DNA from: Pseudomonas sp. BBP2017
GTDB lineage: Bacteria > Pseudomonadota > Gammaproteobacteria > Pseudomonadales > Pseudomonadaceae
DNA: 64,000 bases
Reading direction: 5' to 3'
Assembly: GCF_003024385.1 (NCBI RefSeq)
Contig: NZ_PVZN01000004.1
Span: 1-64,000 of the forward strand
Shown: positions 12,561 to 22,937 of the stretch, one piece after another
How the letters are laid out: each line of letters opens with the position of its first letter
Numbering within the stretch: the first letter of the stretch is position 1
Notes under the pieces: model-generated
What the model was told of the DNA's origin: nothing
The model's input: the letters and a program-made list of their open reading frames with translations, nothing else
The model's database searches: none
Translations under genes and position numbers: made by a program

Positions 12561-14744
12561 ATGAACACTTTGAATGAAGAGTTAAAGCACCCGTTAAATA
12601 ATCGCATGCTTACTTGTCCCGTACAGGGCAAATGGACCAGTTTTCAGTTAGTCGACGAGACTGGTTCGGGGGAGCCATATGCGGGTCTGGCCTATGAGGT
12701 GACCGACGCGGAGGGCTTCAAGTACCGCGGCAGGCTGGACGCCACCGGCAGCAGCAGGGTGGACAACCATTACGCCGGGCCGATTGCCCTGATCCTGGAT
12801 CAGAAGTATCAAGGACATGAACAGGTTTATTCGTTTTTACAAGCAAGAGAACATTATCCACTCGAAATCACTGAATTACAGGTACGTGCCGAACAGACCC
12901 GCTACCAGAGCCACTTTGGCTCGCGAACGCGGAGTAATCCTGCGCAAGTGGAGGCCGATGCTTTTTATCAGGTAGAAGTCCGCCAGTTGGTCCAGCATAG
13001 TGCGCACCTGCCACCCATGGTTGACTGCCACTACCCGGTAAGCAGCGGGGCGTCCCGGCTTATGCGCGAGCATGGCAAACAGGGCGTGTGCTTGTGCTCC
13101 AATAAGCACAATGTGTTGGAGGTACGCCCGTTGCGGGCACTGCGTCCACTGCTCTCCACCGACTCGGCGTTCTGCGCGCTGAACCTGTACCAGCTCGCGT
13201 TGATGGCAACCTTGAGCTATTGCCCCTTCGGGCAGAAGCCTGATGAACAGCCTGTCAAAACAGATAAAGTCAGTTTCACGTCGCAGCCCAGCAGTGGCAA
13301 CTGGTTTGGCGATGCCCTGGCCAAGTTCGATGAGCTCTGGAAAGTCGGTGAGGAGCAACTCAAGGCGTATTACCCCTTGTACGAGGATGTGGCCTATTCC
13401 AGACGCTTGGAGATCGTACCTTTTGATCCTGCACTCTACCCGGCAAATAACCCGGCACTGGAGGGCGATCAAGAACACCCAGCAAATATTCACTTTTTCG
13501 ATGACAGAGGCAAGGAGAGCGATACCGACTCACAAGCCTTCATCACCCATAACGACGAATTGATTTTGATCGCTGTACGCGGCACCAATGAGAAACTTGC
13601 CGACGGCCTTCGAGATGCCGATGCGCTTCAAGTGCCTTTTGAAGAAGGCCTGAGTAATGTCCACCGTGGTTTCTATGAGGCGGCGAAGAATGTGTATACG
13701 TTTGTAGTGAAATACCTCGATAAATTCTACACCGGACAAAAGCTGATGATCTGTGGCCACAGCTTGGGCGGTGCTATCACCTTGCTGCTTTCGGAAATGT
13801 TGCGTCGAAACAAAAGATATGGCGCTGACATCGTGCTCTACACTTACGGCGCCCCCCGAGCAGCTGACACAACCTTTATCAAAGAGGCTGCCGATCTGGT
13901 ACACCACCGCATGGTCAACCACAACGACCCGGTCCCCAGCGTGCCGGCTACCTGGATGAACACCAAACCCAAGGTGTACCTGTCCGGCGCGGCGCTTACC
14001 TTCGTCAACGTGCCGCTAGGGCTTTCGGTGTTTGTCGCTGGCATCACCAATCTGAACGGTGAGCCTTACGAACACCACGGCACATTGCAGCACTTCATGC
14101 CGGTGGAGTTTGGCGGCAACAGGAAGTCAGCGATCCTCTGGCAGCCTGGGTGCGACACCATTGCCCAACACGCGGCCTGTAGCCTGGCGATCAAGCAGGT
14201 CGACGGATTGCCAATACGGCCTGGGTTGCTGACGCAACTCTTCAACGCGGGTAATCACTCGATGGTGGGCGGTTACATTCCGGCGTGCTGGGCGACATTC
14301 CGGCGCTGGCAAGAAGCACAGGAGCAACAGCGCTCGTTAGTGACCGATGAAGAGCTCAAGCTGGTCGATGGGGCAATGGAAAAAATAGACGTTCAGCTGC
14401 GCATAAAGCGTAAGCAGCTCGACAACGGCAGCGTGTATGCCCGCAGTCAGCAGTTAGCCATCAATGCGCTCCGGCACGAGATCAAGGCGTTGCGCACCAC
14501 CCGAGACCGCTTGTACCTCCTGAGCATCTACAGCAAGGACGAGCAAGCCGTCTATGGTTCGGTGTCTGCACACCCTGAGCGATTGGCCGAGAGCCTGTCG
14601 CGTTGGAATGCCCACCCGGAAAACAGGGTGGCTGAACAGCTGGCCATGGCGCCTGTCGATGATACTGATGAAAGCCTGTTGGCGTTGATTGGGGAAGACA
14701 CCCCCGGCAAGCCCTACACCCTGGACATAGACTCAATCAGCTAA
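12561..14744 (+). CDS. Class 3 lipase-domain T6SS effector (Tle-like)
   Basis: The 727-residue protein carries an alpha/beta-hydrolase of the lipase class 3 type in its middle. The nucleophile elbow is GHSLGG with Ser401. Probable triad partners are Asp456 in HNDPVPSVP and His505/His506 in PYEHHG. The first ~290 residues form a beta-rich module of a kind seen in other VgrG-linked effectors, and the tail (~600-680) is helical. Its place after hcp, vgrG and a DUF4123 adaptor fits a secreted phospholipase acting on the target cell's membranes. AAGGAAG lies 6 nt before ATG 12561. The Tle subclass is uncertain, perhaps Tle2-like. Confidence 0.82.
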   Translation: MNTLNEELKHPLNNRMLTCPVQGKWTSFQLVDETGSGEPYAGLAYEVTDAEGFKYRGRLDATGSSRVDNHYAGPIALILDQKYQGHEQVYSFLQAREHYPLEITELQVRAEQTRYQSHFGSRTRSNPAQVEADAFYQVEVRQLVQHSAHLPPMVDCHYPVSSGASRLMREHGKQGVCLCSNKHNVLEVRPLRALRPLLSTDSAFCALNLYQLALMATLSYCPFGQKPDEQPVKTDKVSFTSQPSSGNWFGDALAKFDELWKVGEEQLKAYYPLYEDVAYSRRLEIVPFDPALYPANNPALEGDQEHPANIHFFDDRGKESDTDSQAFITHNDELILIAVRGTNEKLADGLRDADALQVPFEEGLSNVHRGFYEAAKNVYTFVVKYLDKFYTGQKLMICGHSLGGAITLLLSEMLRRNKRYGADIVLYTYGAPRAADTTFIKEAADLVHHRMVNHNDPVPSVPATWMNTKPKVYLSGAALTFVNVPLGLSVFVAGITNLNGEPYEHHGTLQHFMPVEFGGNRKSAILWQPGCDTIAQHAACSLAIKQVDGLPIRPGLLTQLFNAGNHSMVGGYIPACWATFRRWQEAQEQQRSLVTDEELKLVDGAMEKIDVQLRIKRKQLDNGSVYARSQQLAINALRHEIKALRTTRDRLYLLSIYSKDEQAVYGSVSAHPERLAESLSRWNAHPENRVAEQLAMAPVDDTDESLLALIGEDTPGKPYTLDIDSIS

Positions 14745-14817
14745 CGATCAGTTCAAATGAGCGTCGCGAGTCGGGCGTTGTCGAGACCTTCTCACACCGT
14801 CACGTGTTGAAGAGCAA

Positions 14818-14837
14818 GTGGGCAGGTCACTGCCCAC
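14818..14837 (+). terminator. Probable terminator after the lipase cassette
   Basis: A perfect 8-bp stem GTGGGCAG/CTGCCCAC with a GTCA loop is followed by a C- and T-rich stretch ending in a T-run. It lies 73 bp after the lipase stop and before the next operon's regulatory box. Confidence 0.55.
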
Positions 14838-14851
14838 CCCCTTTACCTTTT

Positions 14852-14865
14852 TTGATCGCCATCAA
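14852..14865. promoter_or_regulatory. ANR/DNR box (TTGATCGCCATCAA)
   Basis: A perfect match to the FNR-family half sites TTGAT-N4-ATCAA, 64 bp before the CopD-like gene start. It suggests activation by ANR or DNR under low oxygen or NO. Confidence 0.8.
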
Positions 14866-14929
14866 TCGCACTCACCCCCCAACCCTGTAGGCTCAAATCC
14901 CGAATTGAGACGTGAGCCGAGAGGGTCCA

Positions 14930-15373
14930 ATGATCTACCCATTGCTGTTGACCCTGCACCTGTTCGCTGCCTTGATCTTTATCGGCACGGTGTTCTTTGA
15001 AGTGCTGTTCCTGGAACACATCCGCAAACAGCTGCCCGCCAAGCTCATGCTGCTGCTCGAACAGGCCATCGGCCGACGCGCCCGGCAACTGATGCCCTGG
15101 GTGTTGCTGGTGCTGTTCGGCGCCGGCGCAGGGATGGTCTGGCTGCGTTATCTGCCGCTGCTCGAAGCGCCATCAAGTTCATCATTCGCCACCTTGTTGC
15201 TGGCCAAGATTGTGCTCGCCGCCAGCGTGCTGGTGCATTTTCTCGGTGCCATGCTGCTGTTCAAGACCGAGCGCATGACGGCCCGCTGGGTGAAGTTCAT
15301 TCACGCCAGTGTGTTTACCCACCTGGTGCTGATCGTCTTGCTGGCCAAAGGCATGTTCTACCTGAGCTGGTAG
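14930..15373 (+). CDS. CopD-like four-helix membrane protein (paralogue 1)
   Basis: This 147-residue inner-membrane protein has about four hydrophobic helices and histidines inside or beside them (TLHLFAA, LVHFLGA, FIHASVFTHL), a pattern that suggests heme or metal binding. It resembles CopD-like/DUF2269-type proteins often found near denitrification genes, but the exact family and function are not certain. GAGAGGG precedes the ATG at 14930. A paralogue with the same MxYPxLL start lies after nnrS at 25501. An ANR/DNR box upstream points to anaerobic expression. Confidence 0.7.
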   Translation: MIYPLLLTLHLFAALIFIGTVFFEVLFLEHIRKQLPAKLMLLLEQAIGRRARQLMPWVLLVLFGAGAGMVWLRYLPLLEAPSSSSFATLLLAKIVLAASVLVHFLGAMLLFKTERMTARWVKFIHASVFTHLVLIVLLAKGMFYLSW

Positions 15374-15388
15374 GCATGCCACCGACGC

Positions 15389-15402
15389 TTGATGCAAATC
15401 AA
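15389..15402. promoter_or_regulatory. ANR/DNR box (TTGATGCAAATCAA)
   Basis: A perfect TTGAT-N4-ATCAA site centred about 68 bp before the hemN-like gene, which it probably controls together with hemN. Confidence 0.8.
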
Positions 15403-15462
15403 GGCGCTCAGGCCGTTATCGACAGACACTGAAACTCCGTAGCCCGTCTCGGAGCTCCCGTC

Positions 15463-16809
15463 ATGCTCGATGTCCTTCCCCCCCGTAACGAGCAGGTCGT
15501 TAGACGCGATCAAGGCGTGCTCGACCCTAACAGTTATGTCGATGTCCGCAGGTTTCATCGCGGTGTCGGTTCGCTGGATGTGCTGCGCGCACTGCGTAAC
15601 AGTCGCCAACAGCAGCGGCCGTTGTCGTTGAATGTGCAGGTGCCGACCCACTTGCGTACCGACGGCCAATCCGTCGATGCCTATTTGCAAGCCCTGGCCC
15701 GGGAGATAGACCTGGTGGGGTGTCACCTGGCCACGCAACAACGGGTCGAGCAGTTTCATCTGGGCGGGACCACGCCTGCGCCCGCGCAGCTGCAGCGGTT
15801 GATGAGCCAGCTGCACAAGCGCTTCAACTTTCTCACCCATGAGAGCGGCGACTACAGCGTCGATGTCGATCTGCACCACACCAAGTGGGCGACCATGGGG
15901 TTGTTGCGTGACCAGGGTTTCAATCATGTCAGCATCGGCGTGCCGGATATCGGTGACGGCAGCGAGCTGTCGGTGGACCGCTATCAGAGCCCGGCGCCGA
16001 TTCATTCGCTGATCGATGCCGCCCGCACTTTTGACTATCGTTCGGTGAGTGTCGATCTGGGCTACGGCCACGCTTGGCAGACCCCGGCAAGCTTCGCCCT
16101 GAAGCTGACCACCCTGATCGAACTGGAGCCCGACCGCCTGCAAGTGTTCGATTACGCCCAGCCGCCGCTACGTTATGCCCAATGCGCCCAGCACGCAGCC
16201 AGTAGCGAGCAGGACAAGGCGATGATGCGCCGCACCTGCTTTGAATTGTTGCTCGCGGCGGGGTACCAGCCTATCGGCCTGGGGCAGTTCGTGCGCCCGG
16301 ATGACGACCTGGCGATCGCCCAGGAACGTGGTCGTCTGCGCCGCAACTGTCAGGGCTTTACCCGTTATGGCTATTGCGATCATGTCGGCTTTGGCCTGGG
16401 CGCGATCAGCCAGCTCGACGCGTTGTATGCGCAAAACACCGAGGTGTTGGCTGATTACCTGGAATACCTGCAACGGGGCCAACTGGCCACTGCGCGTGGC
16501 TGGCGCTGTGCAGACAGCGATCAGCTCAGGCAGCGGGTTATGGAACGCCTGGCCTGTGACCTGCAATTGGATATCCAGGCCATTGAAACCCGCTACGGCA
16601 TGAATTTTCAGCAGTACTTCCCGACTGCCTGGCGGCGGCTGGAGGCCATGAGCCAGGCAGGGCTGGTTGAATTGAGCGAGGGCTTGATCAGCATCCTGCC
16701 CGCTGGCCGCCTGGAAGTTGATGCAATCTGCCAGCTGTTCGAACAGGAGGTGAACAGTTCGGCGCTTTCGTCCCGACACGAGTGGATCGATCATGATGCC
16801 TGCCTTTGA
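15463..16809 (+). CDS. HemN-like protein lacking the radical-SAM cysteines
   Basis: This 448-residue protein follows the HemN fold along its whole length: QFHLGGTTP matches HLGGGTP, SIGVPDIGD matches SFGVQDFD, and GFTRYGYCDHVGFGLGAIS matches the late HemN motif. Where HemN has HIPFCQSLCYYCACN it reads NVQVPTHLRTDGQ, so the CxxxCxxC cluster ligands are absent and it cannot be a normal radical-SAM oxidase. Its end overlaps the hemN start by 17 nt. The intact length argues for a retained role such as heme or porphyrin binding or a HemN partner; this is inference. GGAG lies 8 nt before ATG 15463. Confidence 0.85.
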   Translation: MLDVLPPRNEQVVRRDQGVLDPNSYVDVRRFHRGVGSLDVLRALRNSRQQQRPLSLNVQVPTHLRTDGQSVDAYLQALAREIDLVGCHLATQQRVEQFHLGGTTPAPAQLQRLMSQLHKRFNFLTHESGDYSVDVDLHHTKWATMGLLRDQGFNHVSIGVPDIGDGSELSVDRYQSPAPIHSLIDAARTFDYRSVSVDLGYGHAWQTPASFALKLTTLIELEPDRLQVFDYAQPPLRYAQCAQHAASSEQDKAMMRRTCFELLLAAGYQPIGLGQFVRPDDDLAIAQERGRLRRNCQGFTRYGYCDHVGFGLGAISQLDALYAQNTEVLADYLEYLQRGQLATARGWRCADSDQLRQRVMERLACDLQLDIQAIETRYGMNFQQYFPTAWRRLEAMSQAGLVELSEGLISILPAGRLEVDAICQLFEQEVNSSALSSRHEWIDHDACL

Positions 16810-18181
16810 TTTCAACCGTGCCCTGGTCAAGAAGTACGACCGGCCAGGGCCACGCTATACCTCCTATCCCACCGCGCCGCAGTTCCATGAGGCCTTCGCT
16901 ATCGATGATTACCTGCAGGCGGCGCATGCCAGCAATCAGGCGGCGAGCCCCAAGCCGCTGTCGGCCTACATCCACATTCCGTTCTGCCAGAGCCTTTGCT
17001 ACTACTGTGCCTGCAACAAGATCATCACCCGCAAGACCCATCGCGCGACCGAGTACCTGGCGTATCTGAAGCGTGAAATTGCCATGCAGGGGGCGTTGTT
17101 CGATCGCCGTCGCACGCTCACCCAGCTGCACCTGGGCGGCGGTACGCCGACCTACCTGAGCGGCGAGCAACTGGCCGAGCTGATGGACAGCCTGCACCAG
17201 GCGTTCAACCTCGACGACAGCGATAACCACGAGTTTTCCATCGAGGTAGACCCGCGCACCATCAGTACCGGGCAGATCCAGCTGCTACGCGGCCTGGGTT
17301 TCAACCGCCTGAGTTTCGGCGTGCAGGATTTCGATGCGGATGTGCAGGCGGCGGTCAATCGCCGACAAAGCGAAGAGCAGATCTATGCCCTGGTCGCGGC
17401 AGCGCGTCAGGCGCAGTTCAAATCGGTCAGCGTCGATCTGATCTACGGTTTGCCACTGCAGACGGTGCAGAGCTTCGACCTCACCCTGAGCAAGATCATC
17501 GCCTTGCGCCCGGACCGTATTGCCGCCTACAGCTATGCCCATCTACCCGAGCGGGTGCGCGCGCAGCGGATGATCCGCCCCGAGGATATGCCACCACCGG
17601 AGCGCAAGCTGGAGTTGCTGGAGCTGACTATTCGCCGCCTGACCGAAGCCGGCTACGTGTACATCGGCATGGACCATTTTGCTTTGCCGGATGACGAACT
17701 GACCCTGGCGCGAGCCAATGGCACGCTGCAGCGTAATTTCCAGGGTTATTCGACCCATGCCGACTGCGACCTGATCGGCCTAGGCGTGTCGGCGATCGGC
17801 AAGGTGGGCGATAGCTATAGCCAGAGTGTGAAGTTGCTGTCGCAGTATTACGCGCGGCTTGATCAAGGCATGTTGCCGGTTCAGCGCGGTTACCGCCTTA
17901 ATCCGGATGACCTGTTGCGACGCGAAGTGATCAACGAGCTGATGTGTCACGGCCGGATCGACTTCGGCACATTCGAAGCGACCCACGGCATCCGTTTCAA
18001 TGACTATTTCGCCGAGGCGCTTGAGCAACTGGCCGAGCAGGTAGATGACCACTTGCTGGCACTAGAGCCGGATGCACTGCAGCTATTGCCTCAGGGGCAG
18101 CTGATGATGCGCAACACCGCCATGGCCTTCGACGCCTACCTTGGCGGCGGGCGCAAGGGCCAGTTTTCGCGCACGGTCTGA
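16793..18181 (+). CDS. hemN: Oxygen-independent coproporphyrinogen III dehydrogenase HemN
   Basis: HemN is a cytoplasmic radical-SAM enzyme that decarboxylates coproporphyrinogen III to protoporphyrinogen IX without oxygen, supplying heme for NorCB and NarGHI. The 462-residue protein has the cluster motif CxxxCxxCxC at Cys65, Cys69, Cys72 and Cys74, the LHLGGGTPTYL and FSIEVDPRT motifs, and the PGPRYTSYPTA N-terminus. The start (ATG 16793 or the adjacent 16796) lies inside the upstream hemN-like gene and has no strong ribosome site, so coupling is likely. Confidence 0.93.
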   Translation: MMPAFDFNRALVKKYDRPGPRYTSYPTAPQFHEAFAIDDYLQAAHASNQAASPKPLSAYIHIPFCQSLCYYCACNKIITRKTHRATEYLAYLKREIAMQGALFDRRRTLTQLHLGGGTPTYLSGEQLAELMDSLHQAFNLDDSDNHEFSIEVDPRTISTGQIQLLRGLGFNRLSFGVQDFDADVQAAVNRRQSEEQIYALVAAARQAQFKSVSVDLIYGLPLQTVQSFDLTLSKIIALRPDRIAAYSYAHLPERVRAQRMIRPEDMPPPERKLELLELTIRRLTEAGYVYIGMDHFALPDDELTLARANGTLQRNFQGYSTHADCDLIGLGVSAIGKVGDSYSQSVKLLSQYYARLDQGMLPVQRGYRLNPDDLLRREVINELMCHGRIDFGTFEATHGIRFNDYFAEALEQLAEQVDDHLLALEPDALQLLPQGQLMMRNTAMAFDAYLGGGRKGQFSRTV

Positions 18182-18187
18182 GGCTGC

Positions 18188-18201
18188 TTGACGGCGATCA
18201 A
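18188..18201. promoter_or_regulatory. ANR/DNR box (TTGACGGCGATCAA)
   Basis: Matches TTGAT-N4-ATCAA with one change. If it activates from about -41.5, transcription of norQ would begin near 18236, inside the first arm of the hairpin at 18229-18279. Confidence 0.7.
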
Positions 18202-18228
18202 GTTTGCCCCGCGCGGCGCTTGTCGCGT

Positions 18229-18279
18229 GGCACCTGGCTCTTTAGCGTGTTCTTCGAACCCGCTAAAGAGCCAGGTGCC
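18229..18279 (+). promoter_or_regulatory. Perfect 19-bp hairpin covering the norQ ribosome site
   Basis: The arm at 18229-18247 is exactly complementary to 18261-18279, with a 13-nt loop between. The second arm ends 2 nt before the norQ ATG and contains the only plausible ribosome site, AGGTG at 18273-18277. If the full stem forms, translation would be blocked; if transcription starts near 18236, the stem is shortened and the GTG part is freed. Confidence 0.7.
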
Positions 18280-18281
18280 GC

Positions 18282-19085
18282 ATGAACCTCAAGCCTGTTT
18301 GTGAATCCCGATCCGAACCTTTCTACCAAGCACAGCGCAATGAGCTGGAGCTGTTTGAACAAGCCTGGCGCCACGGCCTGCCGGTGCTGATCAAAGGCCC
18401 CACCGGCTGTGGTAAAACCCGCTTCGTCCAGCATATGGCCCAGCGCCTGAACCTGCCGTTGCACACCGTGGCCTGCCACGATGACCTGAGTGCGGCGGAC
18501 CTGGTCGGCCGTCACCTGATCGGCGCCGAAGGCACCTGGTGGCAGGACGGGCCGCTGACCCGTGCGGTACGCGAAGGTGGCATCTGCTACCTCGACGAGG
18601 TGGTCGAAGCACGTCAGGACACCGTAGTGGTCCTGCACCCGCTGGCCGATGACCGCCGCGAACTGTTTCTGGAGCGTACCGGCGAAGTGTTGCAGGCGCC
18701 ACCTTCGTTCATGCTGGTGGTGTCCTATAACCCCGGCTACCAGAACCTGCTCAAGGGCATGAAGCCCAGTACGCGTCAGCGTTTCGTCGCCATGCGCTTT
18801 GACTATCCGCCTGCCGCCGAAGAAGCGCACATCGTTCGGCGCGAGGCCGGGGTAGATGCCGCCCTGGCCACCCAGGTGGTCAGGCTGGGACAAGCCTTGC
18901 GGCGTCTGGAGCAGCATGACCTGGAAGAGGTCGCCTCGACCCGGCTGCTGATTTTCACCGCCCGCATGATCGGTGCCGGCATGAACCCGCGCGAGGCCTG
19001 TCTGGCCTGCCTGGCCGAGCCTTTGAGTGATGATCCGGTGACCGTGGCGGCGTTGATGGACGTGGTTGATGTGCATTTCGCCTGA
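18282..19085 (+). CDS. norQ: MoxR-type AAA+ ATPase NorQ/NirQ
   Basis: NorQ is a cytoplasmic AAA+ ATPase of the CbbQ/NirQ/NorQ family that works with the von Willebrand protein NorD to activate nitric oxide reductase, probably by helping insert its non-heme iron. The 267-residue protein has Walker A GPTGCGKT (39-46) and Walker B ICYLDEV with Asp105-Glu106. It precedes norCBD, with its own ANR/DNR box and a striking hairpin over the start. Length is typical. Confidence 0.92.
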   Translation: MNLKPVCESRSEPFYQAQRNELELFEQAWRHGLPVLIKGPTGCGKTRFVQHMAQRLNLPLHTVACHDDLSAADLVGRHLIGAEGTWWQDGPLTRAVREGGICYLDEVVEARQDTVVVLHPLADDRRELFLERTGEVLQAPPSFMLVVSYNPGYQNLLKGMKPSTRQRFVAMRFDYPPAAEEAHIVRREAGVDAALATQVVRLGQALRRLEQHDLEEVASTRLLIFTARMIGAGMNPREACLACLAEPLSDDPVTVAALMDVVDVHFA

Positions 19086-19130
19086 GGCTGTTGTTGCCCG
19101 CTAATACCCGAGTAAAACCATCGGCGTTTC

Positions 19131-19144
19131 TTGATTGCCATCAA
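19131..19144. promoter_or_regulatory. ANR/DNR box (TTGATTGCCATCAA)
   Basis: A perfect TTGAT-N4-ATCAA site 58 bp before the norC start; the expected DNR site for norCBD. Confidence 0.85.
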
Positions 19145-19201
19145 GCAGGTTTCAAGCCCTCGCTTCCTATCATGGCCAGGCCAAGCCATGAGGAAGTGAC
19201 C

Positions 19202-19642
19202 ATGTCAGAGACCTTCACCAAAGGCATGGCCAGGAACATCTATTTCGGGGGGAGTGTGTTTTTCTTCCTGATATTCCTGGCCTTGACCTATCACACCGAG
19301 CAGACCTTTCCCGAGCGCAGCAATGTCGCGCAATTGAGCGACGCCGTGGTGCGTGGCAAGACGGTCTGGGAGCAGAACAACTGTATCGGCTGCCACACGC
19401 TGCTGGGCGAGGGTGCGTATTTCGCGCCGGAGCTGGGCAATGTGTTCCAGCGTCGTGGCGGCGAGGAAGGCTTCAAGCCCTTCATGCACGCCTGGATGAA
19501 GATGCAGCCTTTGGGCGTGCCGGGACGCCGGGCCATGCCGCAGTTCAACCTGAGCGAGCAGGAAGTCGACGACATCGCCGAGTTCCTCAAATGGAGCTCG
19601 AACATCAACACCAACGGCTGGCCGCCAAACCAGGAGGGCTGA
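19202..19642 (+). CDS. norC: Nitric oxide reductase cytochrome c subunit NorC
   Basis: NorC is the membrane-anchored, periplasm-facing electron-entry subunit of the cNOR-type nitric oxide reductase. The 146-residue protein has one N-terminal transmembrane helix (~12-32) and a c-heme site CIGCH with Cys61, Cys64 and His65, the same numbering I recall for P. aeruginosa NorC. AGGAAG at 19191-19196 sets the start; longer readings upstream run through the DNR box. norB follows after 3 nt. Confidence 0.96.
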   Translation: MSETFTKGMARNIYFGGSVFFFLIFLALTYHTEQTFPERSNVAQLSDAVVRGKTVWEQNNCIGCHTLLGEGAYFAPELGNVFQRRGGEEGFKPFMHAWMKMQPLGVPGRRAMPQFNLSEQEVDDIAEFLKWSSNINTNGWPPNQEG

Positions 19643-21073
<1,431 letters not shown>

Positions 21074-21091
21074 ACCACGACAGGAGGCAAC

Positions 21092-22930
21092 ATGACGTTC
21101 AGCCTTGAACTGGAAGAGTGGGTTGGTAGTGTCTGGCATCGCTTTATCACCCGGCGTGCCAGCCCGGACTTTCCTCAGGCGGGCATTGACCTTGCCCCGC
21201 GTCAGCGCGGGCTGGCCCTGTTGTTCCGGGCCATGGGCGGTGCGCGCAACCAGGGCGTGGAGGCGGCCAGCGAGCGCGATCTGCTGCTGCGCCGCACGCT
21301 GTTGCAGCAGATCGCCGGTACCTGCAAGCAGGTGCCACTGGCCTGGTGTGACGGGCGTAATCTGCGCTTGCCCAGCCGTCTTGCGGTGTTTCCCGAGGCC
21401 GGGTTGAACGAGGAACTCTATCGTTGGCTGGCCTTGCTGGCGGCACACGCGGGGCCGATGCGACACTGGGGGCGGGACAACCAGCGCTGGACGCAAAACG
21501 TGTTGCAGCGCTACCCGGCACTGACCGGCCGTTACCAGCGGCTGGTCGACGCCCACTTGCTACTGCGCCCGGACCCGGCCGCATTGAGCCCTGCCGAAGC
21601 GGCCCTGGAGCGCGCGCTGCGCCAAGCCTTGCGCGAGCCGGGCAGCGTCAGCGAGTTTCCCCGCAGTGAACGGGCGGCGTGGCCTTTGCCGCTGTGGCTG
21701 TACCCGCCGTTGCATCAGCCAGGTGCTCCGGCGGGGGAGTTGGAGGACTCCAGCGAGTACCTGGCAACGCCGCCCGGCGAGCAGCGCAGCGCACGCAAGC
21801 GCGCCACGCGCATCGATGAAAGCCGCCGTGAGGGTGGGCTGCTGGTGGTGCGCCTGGAAAACCTGTTCAGCTGGACCGAGCATGTTGACCTGGACCGCTG
21901 GACGGACGACAGCGAAGACCCGGACGCCGCCCGGGTCGCCGACGATCTTGATCAGTTGACCCTGTCGCGCACCCGTCTGCGCAAGGGCGGCGGCCTCAAG
22001 CTGCACCTGGATTTGCCGCCCGCAGAGGTAGACGACATTCCCTTGGGTGAGGGCATCAAACTGCCGGAATGGGACTATCGCACAGGGCGTTTGCAGGCGA
22101 ATTTCGTCAACCTGCAGATGTTCGAACCGCGTGCTTGTCAGGCGCAACCCTTGCCGCCACGCCTGCAACCGGCGGCACGGCGACTGCGCCGTCAGTTCGA
22201 GCAGCTGCGCAATGACCGCCAATGGTTACGTCAGCAGCCTCAGGGCAGTGAACTGGATTTGCAGGCCTGGCTGGACTTTCATGTTGAGCGCAGCCATGGC
22301 CAGTGTGCCGAGCGTGGCCTGTTCATGGCGCAACGGCAGACACGTCGTGACCTGGCCTGCCTGCTGCTGGCTGATGTATCGATGTCCACCGATGCTCACC
22401 TCAACGATGAACACCGGGTGATCGAGGTGATCCGCGACAGCCTGTTGCTATTTGGCGAAACCCTCGCGACCCTGGGGGATGACTTTGCCTTGTACGGGTT
22501 TTCTTCACTGCGTCGCCAGCAAGTACGTCTGCAGGAACTCAAGACTTTCGCCCAGCGTTACGACGACAGCACTCGTGGCAAGATTCAGGGGCTGACGCCG
22601 GGCTACTACACACGTATGGGCGCCGCGATTCGCCAGGCCACGTGCCTGCTTGGCACCAGCAAACGGCGCCGCAAGCTGTTGCTGCTGCTGACCGACGGCA
22701 AGCCCAATGACCTGGATCTGTATGAGGGGCGCTATGGCGTCGAAGACACCCGCGAGGCGGTGCGCGAAGCGCGGCGTCAGGGGCTGATCCCGTTCTGTAT
22801 CACCATCGATCGCAAGGCCGCTGACTACTTGCCGTACATGTTCGGCAGCAACGGCTACAGTCTGATTCGCCAGCCCGAACAGTTGCCGCTGCGCCTGCCG
22901 CAACTGTATCGCCAGTTGACCCAACCTTGA
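21092..22930 (+). CDS. norD: Nitric oxide reductase activation protein NorD
   Basis: NorD is the cytoplasmic partner of NorQ in maturing nitric oxide reductase. The 612-residue protein has an arginine-rich N-terminal region and a C-terminal von Willebrand factor A domain (~420-605) with the metal-site motif DVSMST in LLLADVSMSTDAH. A strong AGGAGG site precedes ATG 21092. It follows norB by 18 nt and ends 7 bp from the convergent dnrP gene. Confidence 0.94.
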   Translation: MTFSLELEEWVGSVWHRFITRRASPDFPQAGIDLAPRQRGLALLFRAMGGARNQGVEAASERDLLLRRTLLQQIAGTCKQVPLAWCDGRNLRLPSRLAVFPEAGLNEELYRWLALLAAHAGPMRHWGRDNQRWTQNVLQRYPALTGRYQRLVDAHLLLRPDPAALSPAEAALERALRQALREPGSVSEFPRSERAAWPLPLWLYPPLHQPGAPAGELEDSSEYLATPPGEQRSARKRATRIDESRREGGLLVVRLENLFSWTEHVDLDRWTDDSEDPDAARVADDLDQLTLSRTRLRKGGGLKLHLDLPPAEVDDIPLGEGIKLPEWDYRTGRLQANFVNLQMFEPRACQAQPLPPRLQPAARRLRRQFEQLRNDRQWLRQQPQGSELDLQAWLDFHVERSHGQCAERGLFMAQRQTRRDLACLLLADVSMSTDAHLNDEHRVIEVIRDSLLLFGETLATLGDDFALYGFSSLRRQQVRLQELKTFAQRYDDSTRGKIQGLTPGYYTRMGAAIRQATCLLGTSKRRRKLLLLLTDGKPNDLDLYEGRYGVEDTREAVREARRQGLIPFCITIDRKAADYLPYMFGSNGYSLIRQPEQLPLRLPQLYRQLTQP

Positions 22931-22937
22931 GCCGCGG

